The notes beneath the pieces were generated by a model. That model was not told the DNA's origin. It worked only from the letters and a program-made list of their open reading frames with translations, and ran no database searches. A program made the position numbers and the translations under genes. Positions 7,978 through 16,833 of a stretch of 39,801 nt of DNA are shown here, piece by piece. This DNA is from an uncultured Verrucomicrobiaceae bacterium (lineage in GTDB: Bacteria; Verrucomicrobiota; Verrucomicrobiia; Verrucomicrobiales; Verrucomicrobiaceae). The stretch lies in NCBI GenBank assembly GCA_937872615.1, contig CALMTT010000693.1, positions 1 through 39,801 of the forward strand. Reading direction: 5' to 3'. Positions within the stretch are counted from its first letter, which is position 1. Each line of letters starts with the position of its first letter.

Positions 7978-9252
7978 TCACTCCGGCAGTTCTTCACCAT
8001 GCGTCTCCGGCAGCAGCGCGAGGAAGACGAGGCCGAGCAGGAAGAATCCGCCGAGGCAAGTGACAGCCGTCGGAGTATCATATTCAGATTTGAGCCAGGC
8101 ACTGAGCCAAATGAGCACCGGTGCGGCAAGGATGCGGCCCGTATTGAAACAAAAGCCCGATCCGGTGGCTCGCAGGTGAGTCGGAAAAAGAGCGGGAAAG
8201 TAAGCCGCATAGCCTGCGTGAATGCCTTGGGCAAAGAAGCCGAACAACGGCAGCAGAACCAGAAGCAGCGTATAACTACCAAAGTAGGCAGGTACCCAAC
8301 ACACGATGGGTGTCATAATGAGCGCGGCGATGTGCATGATCACGAAAGTCTTCTTGCAGCCCCAGCGGGCGCTCAACGGCCCGAATGCCAGCATCCCCGC
8401 GCCCGCGCCGGCGGTTTGGATGAAACCGAAGGCGATCTTCGACTTGCTGGCCCAATCGGGGTCTTTGACACTCTTCAAATACTCCGCAGCGATGTCCTGC
8501 CCGGCAATCACCACGCCCCAAAACGTCGCGAGGCCGACCATGGCCAGCATGGCGCCGAAAATGGCACGCGCACGCCAGCGCGGATCACCGAGCAACTCGC
8601 TGAAACTGCCCATGCGCTCTTTTTTCGACTCACGAGCCGCTTTCCACGATTCGGGTTCCTTGATGCTCATGCGCACCCACAGCACGAGCAGCGCTGGAGC
8701 CACACCGAGGAGATAAGCCGTGCGCCATTCCGTGCCGACCCACAGGCCAGCCGCCGCAGCGAGCCACAAGCCGGCCACGCTCGTCGCGTGGAAAATGCCG
8801 CCCGCACGCTCGCGTGCCTCTTTCGGAAACACTTCGGCCACCAATGCCGCGCCTACCGCCCATTCGCCGCCGACACCCATCGCCACGAGGAAACGCAGCG
8901 CTCCGACCTGCCAGATTTGATCCGCAAAGGCCGTGATGCCGGAGAAAACCGAGTAAAACAGGATCGTGAGCGCCATCACCGGATTGCGGCCCCATTTGTC
9001 CGCCAGCGAGCTGAAGAGCAGTCCGCCAAACGTGCCGCCGATGAGGAAGATGCCAAGGAAACGCTCGCCCCAGAGCTTCACGAGAGGATCATCGGCTTTC
9101 ACATGCAGCAGATCCGGCAACATGTCGGCGCGGGTGAGATTGTAGATCTGCCCTTCAAACGCATCAAAGATCCAGCCCAGCGACGCGACGACAAGCACGA
9201 GCCACTGATAGCGGGTGACGGAGGAATACCATTTGTTCGAGGTGGAGGTCAT
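7978..9252 (-). CDS. MFS transporter (sugar/organic acid permease type)
   Basis: A 424-aa inner-membrane protein with about 12 hydrophobic segments. It has the MFS loop 2-3 signature (SLADKWGRNPVM), a DAFEGQIYNL segment in TM1, and a GVGGEWAVGAALVAEVFP helix characteristic of the sugar and acid:H+ symporter branches. The start is placed at ATG 9252 (MTSTSNKWYSS); the 30 upstream codons of the open frame are Cys-rich and unlike an MFS start. It is last in a minus-strand series LamG-LamG-SGNH-MFS, with a 100-bp gap to the SGNH gene, so it may also have its own promoter. Likely role: uptake of a small sugar or uronate released by neighbouring enzymes. The substrate is not readable from sequence. 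Confidence 0.9.
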   Translation of the reverse strand: MTSTSNKWYSSVTRYQWLVLVVASLGWIFDAFEGQIYNLTRADMLPDLLHVKADDPLVKLWGERFLGIFLIGGTFGGLLFSSLADKWGRNPVMALTILFYSVFSGITAFADQIWQVGALRFLVAMGVGGEWAVGAALVAEVFPKEARERAGGIFHATSVAGLWLAAAAGLWVGTEWRTAYLLGVAPALLVLWVRMSIKEPESWKAARESKKERMGSFSELLGDPRWRARAIFGAMLAMVGLATFWGVVIAGQDIAAEYLKSVKDPDWASKSKIAFGFIQTAGAGAGMLAFGPLSARWGCKKTFVIMHIAALIMTPIVCWVPAYFGSYTLLLVLLPLFGFFAQGIHAGYAAYFPALFPTHLRATGSGFCFNTGRILAAPVLIWLSAWLKSEYDTPTAVTCLGGFFLLGLVFLALLPETHGEELPE

Positions 9253-9352
9253 AGTGGCGCGGCGAGAGCAAGGTTGTGCAACAAAAAGCCAGATATTGCA
9301 ATACTGGAATATATGACACGAGATGGGGCTCCTTGCCTGCAAAGAGGCTCTC

Positions 9353-10219
9353 TCAGCTCTTTTTGATCCCGCTCATCGGATGAGCGCTCACCGTGTCCCA
9401 GGCGATCTGCTGGAGCAGGGTGTTGAGCTTCGCTTTGTCGTCCTCGCTCATGTCTTTGAGCGTGCGAAAGGCCAGTGGCACCGGCAGACCGACAGGGCTC
9501 TTGCGATAGATCACGGCAAAGTGGCAGTAGCTGGAGAGAAGCTGGAGCGGGAGCTGCGCATGGCCCCAGTTGTCGCGGAAAAGCTCGCCCTGCTGCTTCA
9601 GGCCGGGCGCTTCGCCTTTGACGATCTTTTCACGCAGCGTCACTGCGGCCATGCCGACGGGCACGATGAGCACGGCGTCCTTGCCGAGGCGTTGGTTGAT
9701 GCCTTTGACGTAGTCTTCGATGTCTTTCGCATAGCGCTGCGTGGCGTCGCGGAGCTTGGTGAGGTCCGTGGCATTGTGATCGACCTTCTTTTTTGTCTGG
9801 AGCGGATAAACAGGCTCATACTCGTCATTCGGCATCCAATACTCCTGCACGGTGATGCGCAGCGCGGGATTGTGCTCGATGCCCAGCTTCACGAACTGCT
9901 CGATCGCGTCATCCGGCAGCCAGATCGGCGAAAGCGTGAGCACATCCGCTCCTCCAGCCTTCAGCACCTGTTTCACCGCGCTTTTGTCTTCCGGCACATC
10001 CCAGTGCTTTTGCACCGTGGAGCCGCCGATGCTCGAAATTCCCGCCAGTTGATGCTTCAGGCCCGCCGAGGCCGCGATCTGCTCCACCTGCTTGTAAGTG
10101 AACACATGAAAGCTGTGTCCACACGTCGCCACGCGCAGCCCGGTGCTGATGGACGGCATATCGTCAGCCGCATGGGCATTGACCAGAACAAGGCAGGCGA
10201 GAAAGGAGAGCGCTTTCAT
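9353..10219 (-). CDS. Secreted SGNH/GDSL-like hydrolase family protein (paralogue 1)
   Basis: A 288-aa protein with a signal peptide (MKALSFLACLVLVNAHA). The first strand is followed by ATCGHSFHVF, where Ser36 sits in a GxSxH nucleophile motif of SGNH type. Gly-rich GISSIGGS and DVLTLSP blocks match further strand-loop elements, and DNWGHAQLPL near the C-terminus could supply the Asp/His pair. It is clearly paralogous to the protein at 33619-34482 along its whole length. Role: probably deacylation of carbohydrate or a sulfated ester, inferred only. It lies 24 nt downstream of a LamG-like gene in the same orientation. The spacing between the C-terminal Asp and His is one residue longer than in classical DxxH, so an active hydrolase is likely but unproven. 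Confidence 0.7.
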   Translation of the reverse strand: MKALSFLACLVLVNAHAADDMPSISTGLRVATCGHSFHVFTYKQVEQIAASAGLKHQLAGISSIGGSTVQKHWDVPEDKSAVKQVLKAGGADVLTLSPIWLPDDAIEQFVKLGIEHNPALRITVQEYWMPNDEYEPVYPLQTKKKVDHNATDLTKLRDATQRYAKDIEDYVKGINQRLGKDAVLIVPVGMAAVTLREKIVKGEAPGLKQQGELFRDNWGHAQLPLQLLSSYCHFAVIYRKSPVGLPVPLAFRTLKDMSEDDKAKLNTLLQQIAWDTVSAHPMSGIKKS

Positions 10220-10243
10220 GGCTCTCTCAAACGTTTGCCGCGT

Positions 10244-11008
10244 TCACTTCTTCTTCGGCAAAGCAGCTCGATTCTGCTCCCACTGGTCATTTGGCAAGGC
10301 CTCCCAAACACGCAGGTGGCGGAAACTGGCCTCGGTGCCAGCTCCGAGCATGATGCTGTGCTTGGACGCGGCGATGAGTGGACTTTTCAAAGTGATGCTG
10401 CGGCCGTCCAGCGTGGCCACAAGTTCATTGCCATAAATTTCGAGCACGATGGTGCGCCACTCGTTGAGCTTGCCTGGCGAGCTGAGCGGCACCGCAGGCA
10501 GTTTGGCGCGTTGTTTCGTCTTCGGATCGGCGTGCTCGCCATCGTAGGCGAGCGCGTTGATGCCGCTCGTGCTGCCGAACACCGCGCAGACGTAGTCTTT
10601 CTCATCCGTGGCCTTTATAAAGAAGCTGCGATACTGCCGCCCCTCCGCAGGCACGTCATTGAGCCGCACCTCGCACTGGATGATGGCGTTTTGGAACTTC
10701 ATGCCGTGCGAGGCTGTCGCCGGATGATGCGCCTCCGTGCTCTCGATGCCCGTGAAGCATCCGTCCGCCAGCCGCCACATGCCCGATTTGCCCGTCGCAG
10801 GCCCCGCATTGTATTTCCACCCTTCAAAGCCACTGGCAAAACCCACCGGCTTGCCCGTGAAAGCCGCGAGCGGCTTCTCAAAGTCCTCGCTGAGCAGCAA
10901 TTTGCCGCGCGTGGTCATCAGGGTGGCCGGTTCTTCCGCCTTGGCGTGAATCGAAAGCGTGCAAGCGGCCGCAACGGCCATAAATCGAGCGAAGTAATGC
11001 GTTCTCAT
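10244..11008 (-). CDS. Secreted LamG/concanavalin-like (DUF1080-type) protein
   Basis: A 254-aa exported protein with signal peptide MRTHYFARFMAVAAACTLSIHAKA. It contains a single jelly-roll beta-sandwich with the pattern SEDFEKPLAAF, FQNAIIQCEVRLNDVP, KLNEWRTIVLEIYGNELVATLDG and RHLRVWEA. This is the layout of LamG/3-keto-disaccharide-hydrolase-like (DUF1080) domains, which bind or cleave sugars. Its stop is 24 nt before the SGNH gene and its start is 15 nt after another LamG-like gene, so the three form an operon. No catalytic residues can be named with confidence. The C-terminus ends in a basic PKKK. Confidence 0.7.
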   Translation of the reverse strand: MRTHYFARFMAVAAACTLSIHAKAEEPATLMTTRGKLLLSEDFEKPLAAFTGKPVGFASGFEGWKYNAGPATGKSGMWRLADGCFTGIESTEAHHPATASHGMKFQNAIIQCEVRLNDVPAEGRQYRSFFIKATDEKDYVCAVFGSTSGINALAYDGEHADPKTKQRAKLPAVPLSSPGKLNEWRTIVLEIYGNELVATLDGRSITLKSPLIAASKHSIMLGAGTEASFRHLRVWEALPNDQWEQNRAALPKKK

Positions 11009-11023
11009 AAAATCAGAACTCGT

Positions 11024-11686
11024 TCATTTCGCCGCCCAAATGCGCACGTCATCGAAGAGCACACCGGGGCCGTTCACGGTGAAGTGGAAGCTTTGTTTCG
11101 TCTCGTGGGCGATGCCGGAGGACTTCAGCACCCCCGCCGGCTCGCCATCCATCGTCACGCGCAGTTGATCGCCTTTCAGGTCAATCACCACGCTGTGCCA
11201 CTTCTTGGGCTCCACCACACGATTCACGGCGCTGCCGCGTCCGACGAGCAATTTGTCTGCCTCCACCTTATTCGACGGATCTTTGCGCATCTCGAAAATG
11301 TCGTTTCGCATCACACCCTCCTTGTCATCGCCGATGCGGATCTGTTTCGGCGCAAAAGCCACGCGGCAGATGTGCCCGGCGTGCGAGCCTTTGTGGTTCT
11401 TGTCATCGAAGACCGCGTTGAAGCCCGTGGAGCCATCCAGCATGAACTTGAACTCGACGATCACGTCCTTCATCGGCCGGTAAACACGGCCTACCGCGCC
11501 ATGGTCGTCACGAGTCTGCCAGCCCTTCAAAACACCATTTTGCACCGCAAAACTCGGAATCAGCGGCTGCCACTCGCCGAGTTCCGCGCGCTCGAAGTCA
11601 TCGGTGAAGATCAAATCGCCCTTCTGGGCGAGCGGTTCGGCTGCGAACGCTGAAAAGGCGAAGAGAAGGATAAAGAAGGGTTTCAT
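11024..11686 (-). CDS. Secreted LamG/concanavalin-like protein, first gene of the operon
   Basis: A 220-aa protein starting at ATG 11686 with a signal peptide (MKPFFILLFAFSAFA). It is a single beta-sandwich domain with LIFTDDFERAELGEWQ at the front, a VIVEFKFMLDGSTGFNAVF strand pair, KKWHSVVIDLKGDQLRVTMDGEPAG in the middle and FDDVRIWAAK at the end. Its architecture matches the neighbour at 10244-11008, but sequence identity is low, so it is an older duplication or independent family member. The open frame extends far upstream into the divergent GH43-like gene; that extension is a shadow. A 90-bp divergent promoter region separates it from that gene. Confidence 0.75.
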   Translation of the reverse strand: MKPFFILLFAFSAFAAEPLAQKGDLIFTDDFERAELGEWQPLIPSFAVQNGVLKGWQTRDDHGAVGRVYRPMKDVIVEFKFMLDGSTGFNAVFDDKNHKGSHAGHICRVAFAPKQIRIGDDKEGVMRNDIFEMRKDPSNKVEADKLLVGRGSAVNRVVEPKKWHSVVIDLKGDQLRVTMDGEPAGVLKSSGIAHETKQSFHFTVNGPGVLFDDVRIWAAK

Positions 11687-11776
11687 GGCGTGAAGCGAAA
11701 ACGCGGCACTAGGCCTCACTTTGCCGGGAAGCATTGGAAACGAGCCAAAAGGAGCCTTTTGCGACGTTTCACCGTC

Positions 11777-13318
11777 ATGCACCGCACACTTCTTTGCCTG
11801 CTCTTCACCGCCAACTTCGCTCTCGCCGAGAAGACGCTGCCGTTTTGGGATCTGGCGCATTGGGATGCGTGGAATAACACCGAGCTGGTGCAGACGGTGC
11901 CGCAAGCGGTCGCGGCGGGGACTTACACCGATCCCCAGTTTCCGGGCGCGTCGATGGTGTTTCCATCGGTGTGGCGAGATGCGGCGAGCGGGCAGTGGCG
12001 GATGATTTACTCGATCAAGTGGAGCCCATTCACGATCATGGCGGCGCAGAGCGAGGATGGCATCGCGTGGCGGCCGCTGCCGGTGCCGGATGCGCAGCCG
12101 GAGGGTGGGAAGCTCGCGCCGCATCATGTTTTCACCTTCGCGCATGGCCAAGGCAGCGGTGTGTATCACGATCCGGTCGCGGCGGATGGTTTTGTCTTCA
12201 AGATGTTCGGTCGGCAGGATGCGGACGCGGTTTATGAGCAGGCGCTCGTGGATGAAAAGCATCCGTGGCATGACATCGCGAAGCGCGAGGGCAAAAAGCG
12301 CTACATGAGCATGGCTGCCACACTGGTCTCGAAGGACGGTCTGCACTGGGAACTGAAAAAAGACGGCCAGTGGTCCACGGATGATTGGGAGCCGGAGCCG
12401 CCGGTGTTTGGATTCTTCCGCGAGAGCGATCGCACGCATGTGCTCACCGCACGTCCTGGCTGGGGTGATCGCCGCCTCGTGCTGCGCGAGACACACGACT
12501 TCAAAACCTGGAGCGAGCCGCAACTGCACCTGCAACCCGATGCGCTCGATGTGGAGGGCCCCGTCGGCTTTTACGGCATGCGCGTGCTGCGCAGCGGTCC
12601 GGGCTATGTGGGCGTGCTCTGGACCTTTCGAAACTCCAGCAGCGTGCCGGTGAACAGCTACAACCAGTTCTTTGGCGACTTCGATTCGCAGCTCACCTTC
12701 AGCTACGACGGTCATCACTTCATCCGCGGACAAAGGAAGCCTTTCATCCCGCTGAATCCCATTCCCGAGCATGGCTGCGCCCAAATCCGCCCCAGCAGCC
12801 TCATCGAAGCGGGCGATGAAATCCGCATCTACTCCGAATCGCACAAAGGTGCGCACGGTCGCGAGCGTACGGCGAAAAACGCGACGAAGGAGCCCACAAG
12901 TGCCGTCCTGCTGCACACCCTGCGCAAAGATGGCTTCATGCACCTGCGCTCGCGTGGCGACTTCGCCCGCATCCAGTCAAAACCGATGCTTTTGAAGTCC
13001 GCCCAGCTTTCCATCAACGCCGCCGCCGACTTCGGCGAGGTGCGTTTTCAGCTCACCGACATCAAAAGCCAGCCGCTGCCCGGTTTGACCTTCGATGACT
13101 GCATTCCCATGCGAAACGCGAACTCACTCAAACACGCGCTGAAGTGGAAAAAGGCCGCTTTGGAGCCTCTCGTCGGCAAAATGGTCCGTCTGGAGCTCGA
13201 GTTCCGCCAAGCGAACATCTTCGCCATCTACGGCGATTGGCATTTCATCGACGCGCAGGACATGTGGCTCCTCGAAGACGGCAAACCGGTGCCGGGGAAG
13301 CGCTTTGATAATCCGTGA
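11777..13318 (+). CDS. Secreted GH43/GH117-like five-bladed beta-propeller glycosidase
   Basis: A 513-aa protein starting at ATG 11777 with signal peptide MHRTLLCLLFTANFALA. The body alternates strands typical of a glycosidase propeller: VFPSVWRDAASGQWRMIYS, FTIMAAQSEDGIAWR, GVYHDPVAADGFVFKMF, MSMAATLVSKDGLHWE, LVLRETHDFKTWSEP, LTFSYDGHHFIRG. These S-x-DG-x-W repeats are common in GH32/43/117-like proteins. A C-terminal beta-sandwich follows (about residues 400-513), ending in WLLEDGKPVPGKRFD. Catalytic acids cannot be fixed by eye. It is the only plus-strand enzyme between 7.9 and 23 kb. Its last 55 bases recur further downstream without the rest of the gene (see repeats). A 35-codon in-frame extension to 11690 is not needed. 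Confidence 0.7.
   Translation: MHRTLLCLLFTANFALAEKTLPFWDLAHWDAWNNTELVQTVPQAVAAGTYTDPQFPGASMVFPSVWRDAASGQWRMIYSIKWSPFTIMAAQSEDGIAWRPLPVPDAQPEGGKLAPHHVFTFAHGQGSGVYHDPVAADGFVFKMFGRQDADAVYEQALVDEKHPWHDIAKREGKKRYMSMAATLVSKDGLHWELKKDGQWSTDDWEPEPPVFGFFRESDRTHVLTARPGWGDRRLVLRETHDFKTWSEPQLHLQPDALDVEGPVGFYGMRVLRSGPGYVGVLWTFRNSSSVPVNSYNQFFGDFDSQLTFSYDGHHFIRGQRKPFIPLNPIPEHGCAQIRPSSLIEAGDEIRIYSESHKGAHGRERTAKNATKEPTSAVLLHTLRKDGFMHLRSRGDFARIQSKPMLLKSAQLSINAAADFGEVRFQLTDIKSQPLPGLTFDDCIPMRNANSLKHALKWKKAALEPLVGKMVRLELEFRQANIFAIYGDWHFIDAQDMWLLEDGKPVPGKRFDNP
13264..13318 (+). repeat. Direct repeat copy A: 3' end of the GH43-like gene
   Basis: These 55 bases encode the last residues of the GH43-like protein and its stop region. 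They match bases 15430-15484 at 50 of 55 positions by eye, and a 29-base core (13291-13319) recurs as a third copy at 16866-16894. All copies are in the same orientation. Confidence 0.85.
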
Positions 13319-13331
13319 GTGTCGATCGCCC

Positions 13332-15332
13332 TCACTCCAGCCCCGGCGTGCGCAGTTCTTTGAGCGTGCGGCCACTGAGAGGTGCATCGGGGTGCAGGCC
13401 CATGACGCGGCTGCGGCTTTCGCTGCCGGAGCCGTCGCCGGTGGGGACACGGAAGACGGCGAACCAGTTGATGGCGTGCGCGGGGAAGTCCTTCTGCATC
13501 TTCGCGACGAGGTCCCAGTTGGCCAACACTTTGGCTTTGGCCTCGCTGTCCTTGTTTTTGCTGGCTTCGAGCTTTTGCATCCAGGCTCGGGTATCCACGA
13601 CGAGCTTGGCGTAGTCGAGGCCGCAACGAACGAAGTGCAGTCGGCGGCGATGCGTTTCATCGTCAGTGGGCAGTTTGGCACTCGCGGCATCGAGATGGGC
13701 CTGCGCTTGGGCAAAAACATCCGCGGTGTATTTCTTCGGCAGATCAAAGGCGCGGAAACGGCTCGGTTCCTCGGCGACGAACTCCATGCGCGTGCGCTCC
13801 ATGAGCTGCCAGTAGGCTTTCACGTCGGGTGCAGCCGGTCCAAAGCCGCGCTGGTAGTAGTCATCCATCAGCGCGGTGACATCGGTGCGTGGATTCCACG
13901 CGAGATGCGCGAGAGCGTAGTAATGCGGGCCCTGCGTGGACCAGTGCAGCCAGAATAAATCGAAGTAGAGGCCGATGCAGTGCGTGTCCGCCGCGAATCG
14001 AAAATCCTCCTGCGCCTGCGTCATGGCCACATCCGGCATGCCCCAGCTCAGACCGGCCGGACTGCCGAGATTGGGCCGCCACATGAGGTGTTTCGCCACC
14101 TTCGCCCAGCCTGTGTGCTGCTGCATGGGCAGTTGGCGTTCCTTGGGCGACCTCATGTGGAAGTTCGCCACGCTGGAGATGATGACGTTGTCATCCGGCA
14201 CGACGCCGAGCGGTGGATTCCGTGCGAAACCATAGGCGTTGAGCAGGAGGAAGACCTCGCGCTGCGGGAACTCTTTTTTCAGCAGGCGGGCGAGCGTGTT
14301 TGCGAAACGCACGTCGCGATCCGTTTGCGACACGCCTTGGTATTTCAAACCGGTGCCGGGAAAGCCCCACTCCATTTTTTCGCCATCGGGATGATCCCAC
14401 GCGAGGCAGTTTTTGCAGGTGCAGTGGCCGCTGGTGTAGCCGTCGTTCGGCGAGACATTGATCACACGCAGCAGCGGATCGGCGCGGAGCTTCGCGGAGG
14501 TCTCGGTGAGCCACTGCTGCCACACTTGAGGGTTCGAGGCGCAGAGCTTGGTGTTGCGCACACTGGGTTTCGTCGCGATGCGCCGGTTGTCTGGAGTTGC
14601 CGCGAAGTATTCAGGATGCTCAGCGCCATGCTTTTCCCACCAATCGCCGAATCCGTGGCCGCCATTCATGTCCATCGAGTCGAGCTGCACCCGCTGAAAG
14701 CGTGACCACAACTCCTCGGCGGTCTCTTTGTTGTCACCGAGCGACGTTTTGACCAACATGCCGCCGCGGGCGCGGATCTGCGGATGATAGCCCTGCTCCA
14801 TCTCGCCAATGGCAATGCGTTCACGCGGGATGACATCCTCCTCGCCCGGCCACAGCCAGCGCACGCCGAGCTGATCACGCAGGAAGGAATACACCGCGTT
14901 TGCGGTGCCGTATTCCTGCTGCACACCGGTCTTCATCGCCAGACGGCCTTTCACCTCCGTATGCGCCGGGTCCCAGCGATCACGTCCCGCGATGACGAGA
15001 TGCTTTTCACTCGCGAGGACGAGGGTCTCCTCGGGGTGCTCGAAATCGAAGCTCGTTTTGGCAAACAACGCCTTCAGCTCCGGCTGCACGCCCACCCACA
15101 CCGCCCGCTCCGGCAGCGGCTGCGGCGCACCATCGAGGATCGCCGGCTTCTGGCCGCTAATCTTCGCGATGTAGTCCGCCAAGGTCACCGCCGCATCCCG
15201 CGTGCGCACCGGCGCATCCTTTGCCACGATGATCGGCGCTGGAGCCGCCTCTTTGGAAACGAGCACAAAATCCACCGCTGCGAGCGGTGCGGTGAAGGCG
15301 AGCAAAACGAGAATGCGAGGTGCGATGGACAT
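13332..15332 (-). CDS. Secreted DUF4838-type glycoside-hydrolase-like protein
   Basis: A 666-aa protein starting at ATG 15332 with signal peptide MSIAPRILVLLAFTAPLAAV. The first 130 residues resemble the small alpha/beta domain that precedes many GH20/GH67-like catalytic barrels (VTLADYIAKISGQKP, RAVWVGVQPE). The central part carries the conserved features of DUF4838: GVRWLWPGEEDV, a VSPNDGYTSG strand, a HCTCKNCLAWD cysteine motif, ANTLARLLKKEFP and GLYFDLFWLHWSTQGPHYY. DUF4838 proteins are common in Verrucomicrobia and Planctomycetes and are thought to act on uronic-acid or amino-sugar glycans; the exact reaction is not known to me. The gene is enclosed by direct repeats A and B. The upstream 39 codons of the open frame are Cys-rich and rejected as start. 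Confidence 0.72.
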   Translation of the reverse strand: MSIAPRILVLLAFTAPLAAVDFVLVSKEAAPAPIIVAKDAPVRTRDAAVTLADYIAKISGQKPAILDGAPQPLPERAVWVGVQPELKALFAKTSFDFEHPEETLVLASEKHLVIAGRDRWDPAHTEVKGRLAMKTGVQQEYGTANAVYSFLRDQLGVRWLWPGEEDVIPRERIAIGEMEQGYHPQIRARGGMLVKTSLGDNKETAEELWSRFQRVQLDSMDMNGGHGFGDWWEKHGAEHPEYFAATPDNRRIATKPSVRNTKLCASNPQVWQQWLTETSAKLRADPLLRVINVSPNDGYTSGHCTCKNCLAWDHPDGEKMEWGFPGTGLKYQGVSQTDRDVRFANTLARLLKKEFPQREVFLLLNAYGFARNPPLGVVPDDNVIISSVANFHMRSPKERQLPMQQHTGWAKVAKHLMWRPNLGSPAGLSWGMPDVAMTQAQEDFRFAADTHCIGLYFDLFWLHWSTQGPHYYALAHLAWNPRTDVTALMDDYYQRGFGPAAPDVKAYWQLMERTRMEFVAEEPSRFRAFDLPKKYTADVFAQAQAHLDAASAKLPTDDETHRRRLHFVRCGLDYAKLVVDTRAWMQKLEASKNKDSEAKAKVLANWDLVAKMQKDFPAHAINWFAVFRVPTGDGSGSESRSRVMGLHPDAPLSGRTLKELRTPGLE

Positions 15333-15429
15333 GCACGAGCATGAACGCCATCGCAGCGGGCAATGTAGCTCAAACCGATCAGAACAAATCGAGACAAAAA
15401 CCTCCAAACATCCTCTCAAGCAAAGCACA

Positions 15430-15484
15430 TGGCTGCTCGAAGACGGCAAACCGGTGCCGGGGAAGCGGTTTGATTAGCCGTGCG
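15430..15484 (+). repeat. Direct repeat copy B: orphan 3' end of a GH43-like gene
   Basis: This 55-bp stub is 50/55 identical to the 3' end of the GH43-like gene at 13264-13318. In its frame it still reads WLLEDGKPVPGKRFD followed by a stop. No upstream GH43 sequence precedes it. It sits between the start of the DUF4838 gene and the stop of the ATPase gene, so it is either the relic of a second GH43 copy or a recombination/attachment scar. Confidence 0.85.
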
Positions 15485-15488
15485 CGGA

Positions 15489-16814
15489 TCAGTCCATCTC
15501 ATCACCCAGCAACCATGCGGCGGCGGATTGCCAGTGAATGCCCGAGGGTAGAGAGGTGGGCGGAGAGGCATCCATCGACAGCAGCAAGGGCGTGGCCTGC
15601 GGATGTGCACCTTGCGCATCGAGGAGAGCGCGAACTTCACGTTCCAGCGTTTCCTTGGACGAGAGGTCGGCGCACACTTGGATGATCTGGATGGAGCCAT
15701 CCGGAAAGTCGGCATGAAAATCGATCTCGTAGCCGGATGAAGTGCGCAGGTAGCCGATGCTGGCACCGCGGCGCTCGAGTTCGAGCAGCACGGCTGTCTC
15801 CAAGGCATGACCGGTGTTGGCGCGTCGTGTGCGCTCAAACACCGGGATGAGCCCCGGGTCCACGGGATAGGCTTTGCGCGGGTTCACCATGCGCTGGCGC
15901 TCCGAGCTGGAGTGCATGCAGACGGTGCGGATGAGGAAGGCATCCTCGAGGTGGCCTAGATAGGCATGCACGGTGTCCTTGGCCACGGCGATGCCTTGCG
16001 ACTTCAAGGTATCAAAAAACTTCTGGGCGCTGAAGGTGCCTGCGGCGTTGCCGAGAAGCTGCCGCACCAGCCAGCGCAGGGCGGTGGGATTGGAAACGGA
16101 GTACCGCTCGATGACATCGCGCAGCATCGCCACATCCACATAGCTGCGTAGCAGCGCATCGCGATCACGCTCCGGCGCGTTTTGCGCCTCTGGAAAGCCG
16201 CCCTGGTGCAGGTAACCGTCAAAATGCCTCAGCAGCGTGGATTTCGCCGCCTTCGCGAGCTGGGAAAAAGGCCGCGTCACACTCGCATCCCGATGCGATA
16301 GATACTCGCGGAAGCTGAACGGATGCACCAGCACCTCCAGCGCCCTGCCACGCATGGAAGTGGCGATTTCGCGGCTCAAAAGGCGTGCCGAGGAGCCGGT
16401 GAGCATGATCTCGACCTTCTCGGAATCCATGATGCGGCGCACAAAACTCTCCCAGCCGGGCACGAGCTGGATTTCATCCAGATAAAGCCGCACGATCTTT
16501 TTGTCGCGAAAGCTTGGATGGAGCTGGTAGTAGATCTCGATGAGATGATGCAGGTCCTTCGCCATCAGACCGTCCAGGCGGTCGTCCTCGAAGTTGAAGT
16601 AGAGCAGCGTCTCACGAGGCGCTCCTGCGGCCAGTTGGTCCGCCATGCATTGCCAGAGAAACGTCGTCTTTCCGCTGCGACGCATGCCGATAACTGCCAG
16701 CGCCTTGCCACGAATGGCAGGCAGATAGACCTCGCGCCGCGTGAGCGCGGGCATTCCGGCCTCGAGGCCCTGGATGATCTTTTCGCGGATGACGGCTTTG
16801 ATTTCTCCTTCCAT
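15489..16814 (-). CDS. AAA+ ATPase with C-terminal DUF4143 domain
   Basis: A 441-aa cytoplasmic protein, the only clearly non-exported accessory gene between two secreted enzymes. Walker A GMRRSGKT is at residues 43-50, Walker B-like LYLDEIQ at 110-116, and a sensor-like LTGSSARLL follows. The C-terminal half has a winged-helix segment (VAKDTVHAYLGHLEDAFLI) and the DUF4143 restriction-enzyme-like fold around SSGYEIDFHADF and QIIQVCADL. Such ATPases are scattered, frequently horizontally acquired genes of unclear function. The gene is bracketed by repeat copies B and C and has a perfect palindrome just upstream, suggesting a self-contained, autoregulated cassette. Its stop lies 5 nt beyond repeat B. 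Confidence 0.9.
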   Translation of the reverse strand: MEGEIKAVIREKIIQGLEAGMPALTRREVYLPAIRGKALAVIGMRRSGKTTFLWQCMADQLAAGAPRETLLYFNFEDDRLDGLMAKDLHHLIEIYYQLHPSFRDKKIVRLYLDEIQLVPGWESFVRRIMDSEKVEIMLTGSSARLLSREIATSMRGRALEVLVHPFSFREYLSHRDASVTRPFSQLAKAAKSTLLRHFDGYLHQGGFPEAQNAPERDRDALLRSYVDVAMLRDVIERYSVSNPTALRWLVRQLLGNAAGTFSAQKFFDTLKSQGIAVAKDTVHAYLGHLEDAFLIRTVCMHSSSERQRMVNPRKAYPVDPGLIPVFERTRRANTGHALETAVLLELERRGASIGYLRTSSGYEIDFHADFPDGSIQIIQVCADLSSKETLEREVRALLDAQGAHPQATPLLLSMDASPPTSLPSGIHWQSAAAWLLGDEMD

Positions 16815-16833
16815 GAGGGAGAGGATAATGGTT

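Noticed and set aside
9323..11653. 776-codon plus-strand frame antisense to the SGNH and LamG genes
   Set aside because: A shadow frame with biased composition. It crosses three real minus-strand genes and their short intergenic gaps.
11687..12943. Upstream extension of the LamG-like frame into the GH43-like gene
   Set aside because: The signal peptide at ATG 11686 defines the real start. The extension lies entirely over the oppositely oriented GH43-like coding region.
13319..13331. Rho-independent terminator between convergent GH43-like and DUF4838 genes
   Set aside because: The gap is 13 bp with no GC hairpin followed by a T run; likewise none is seen at the convergent ends near 7977 and 26180.
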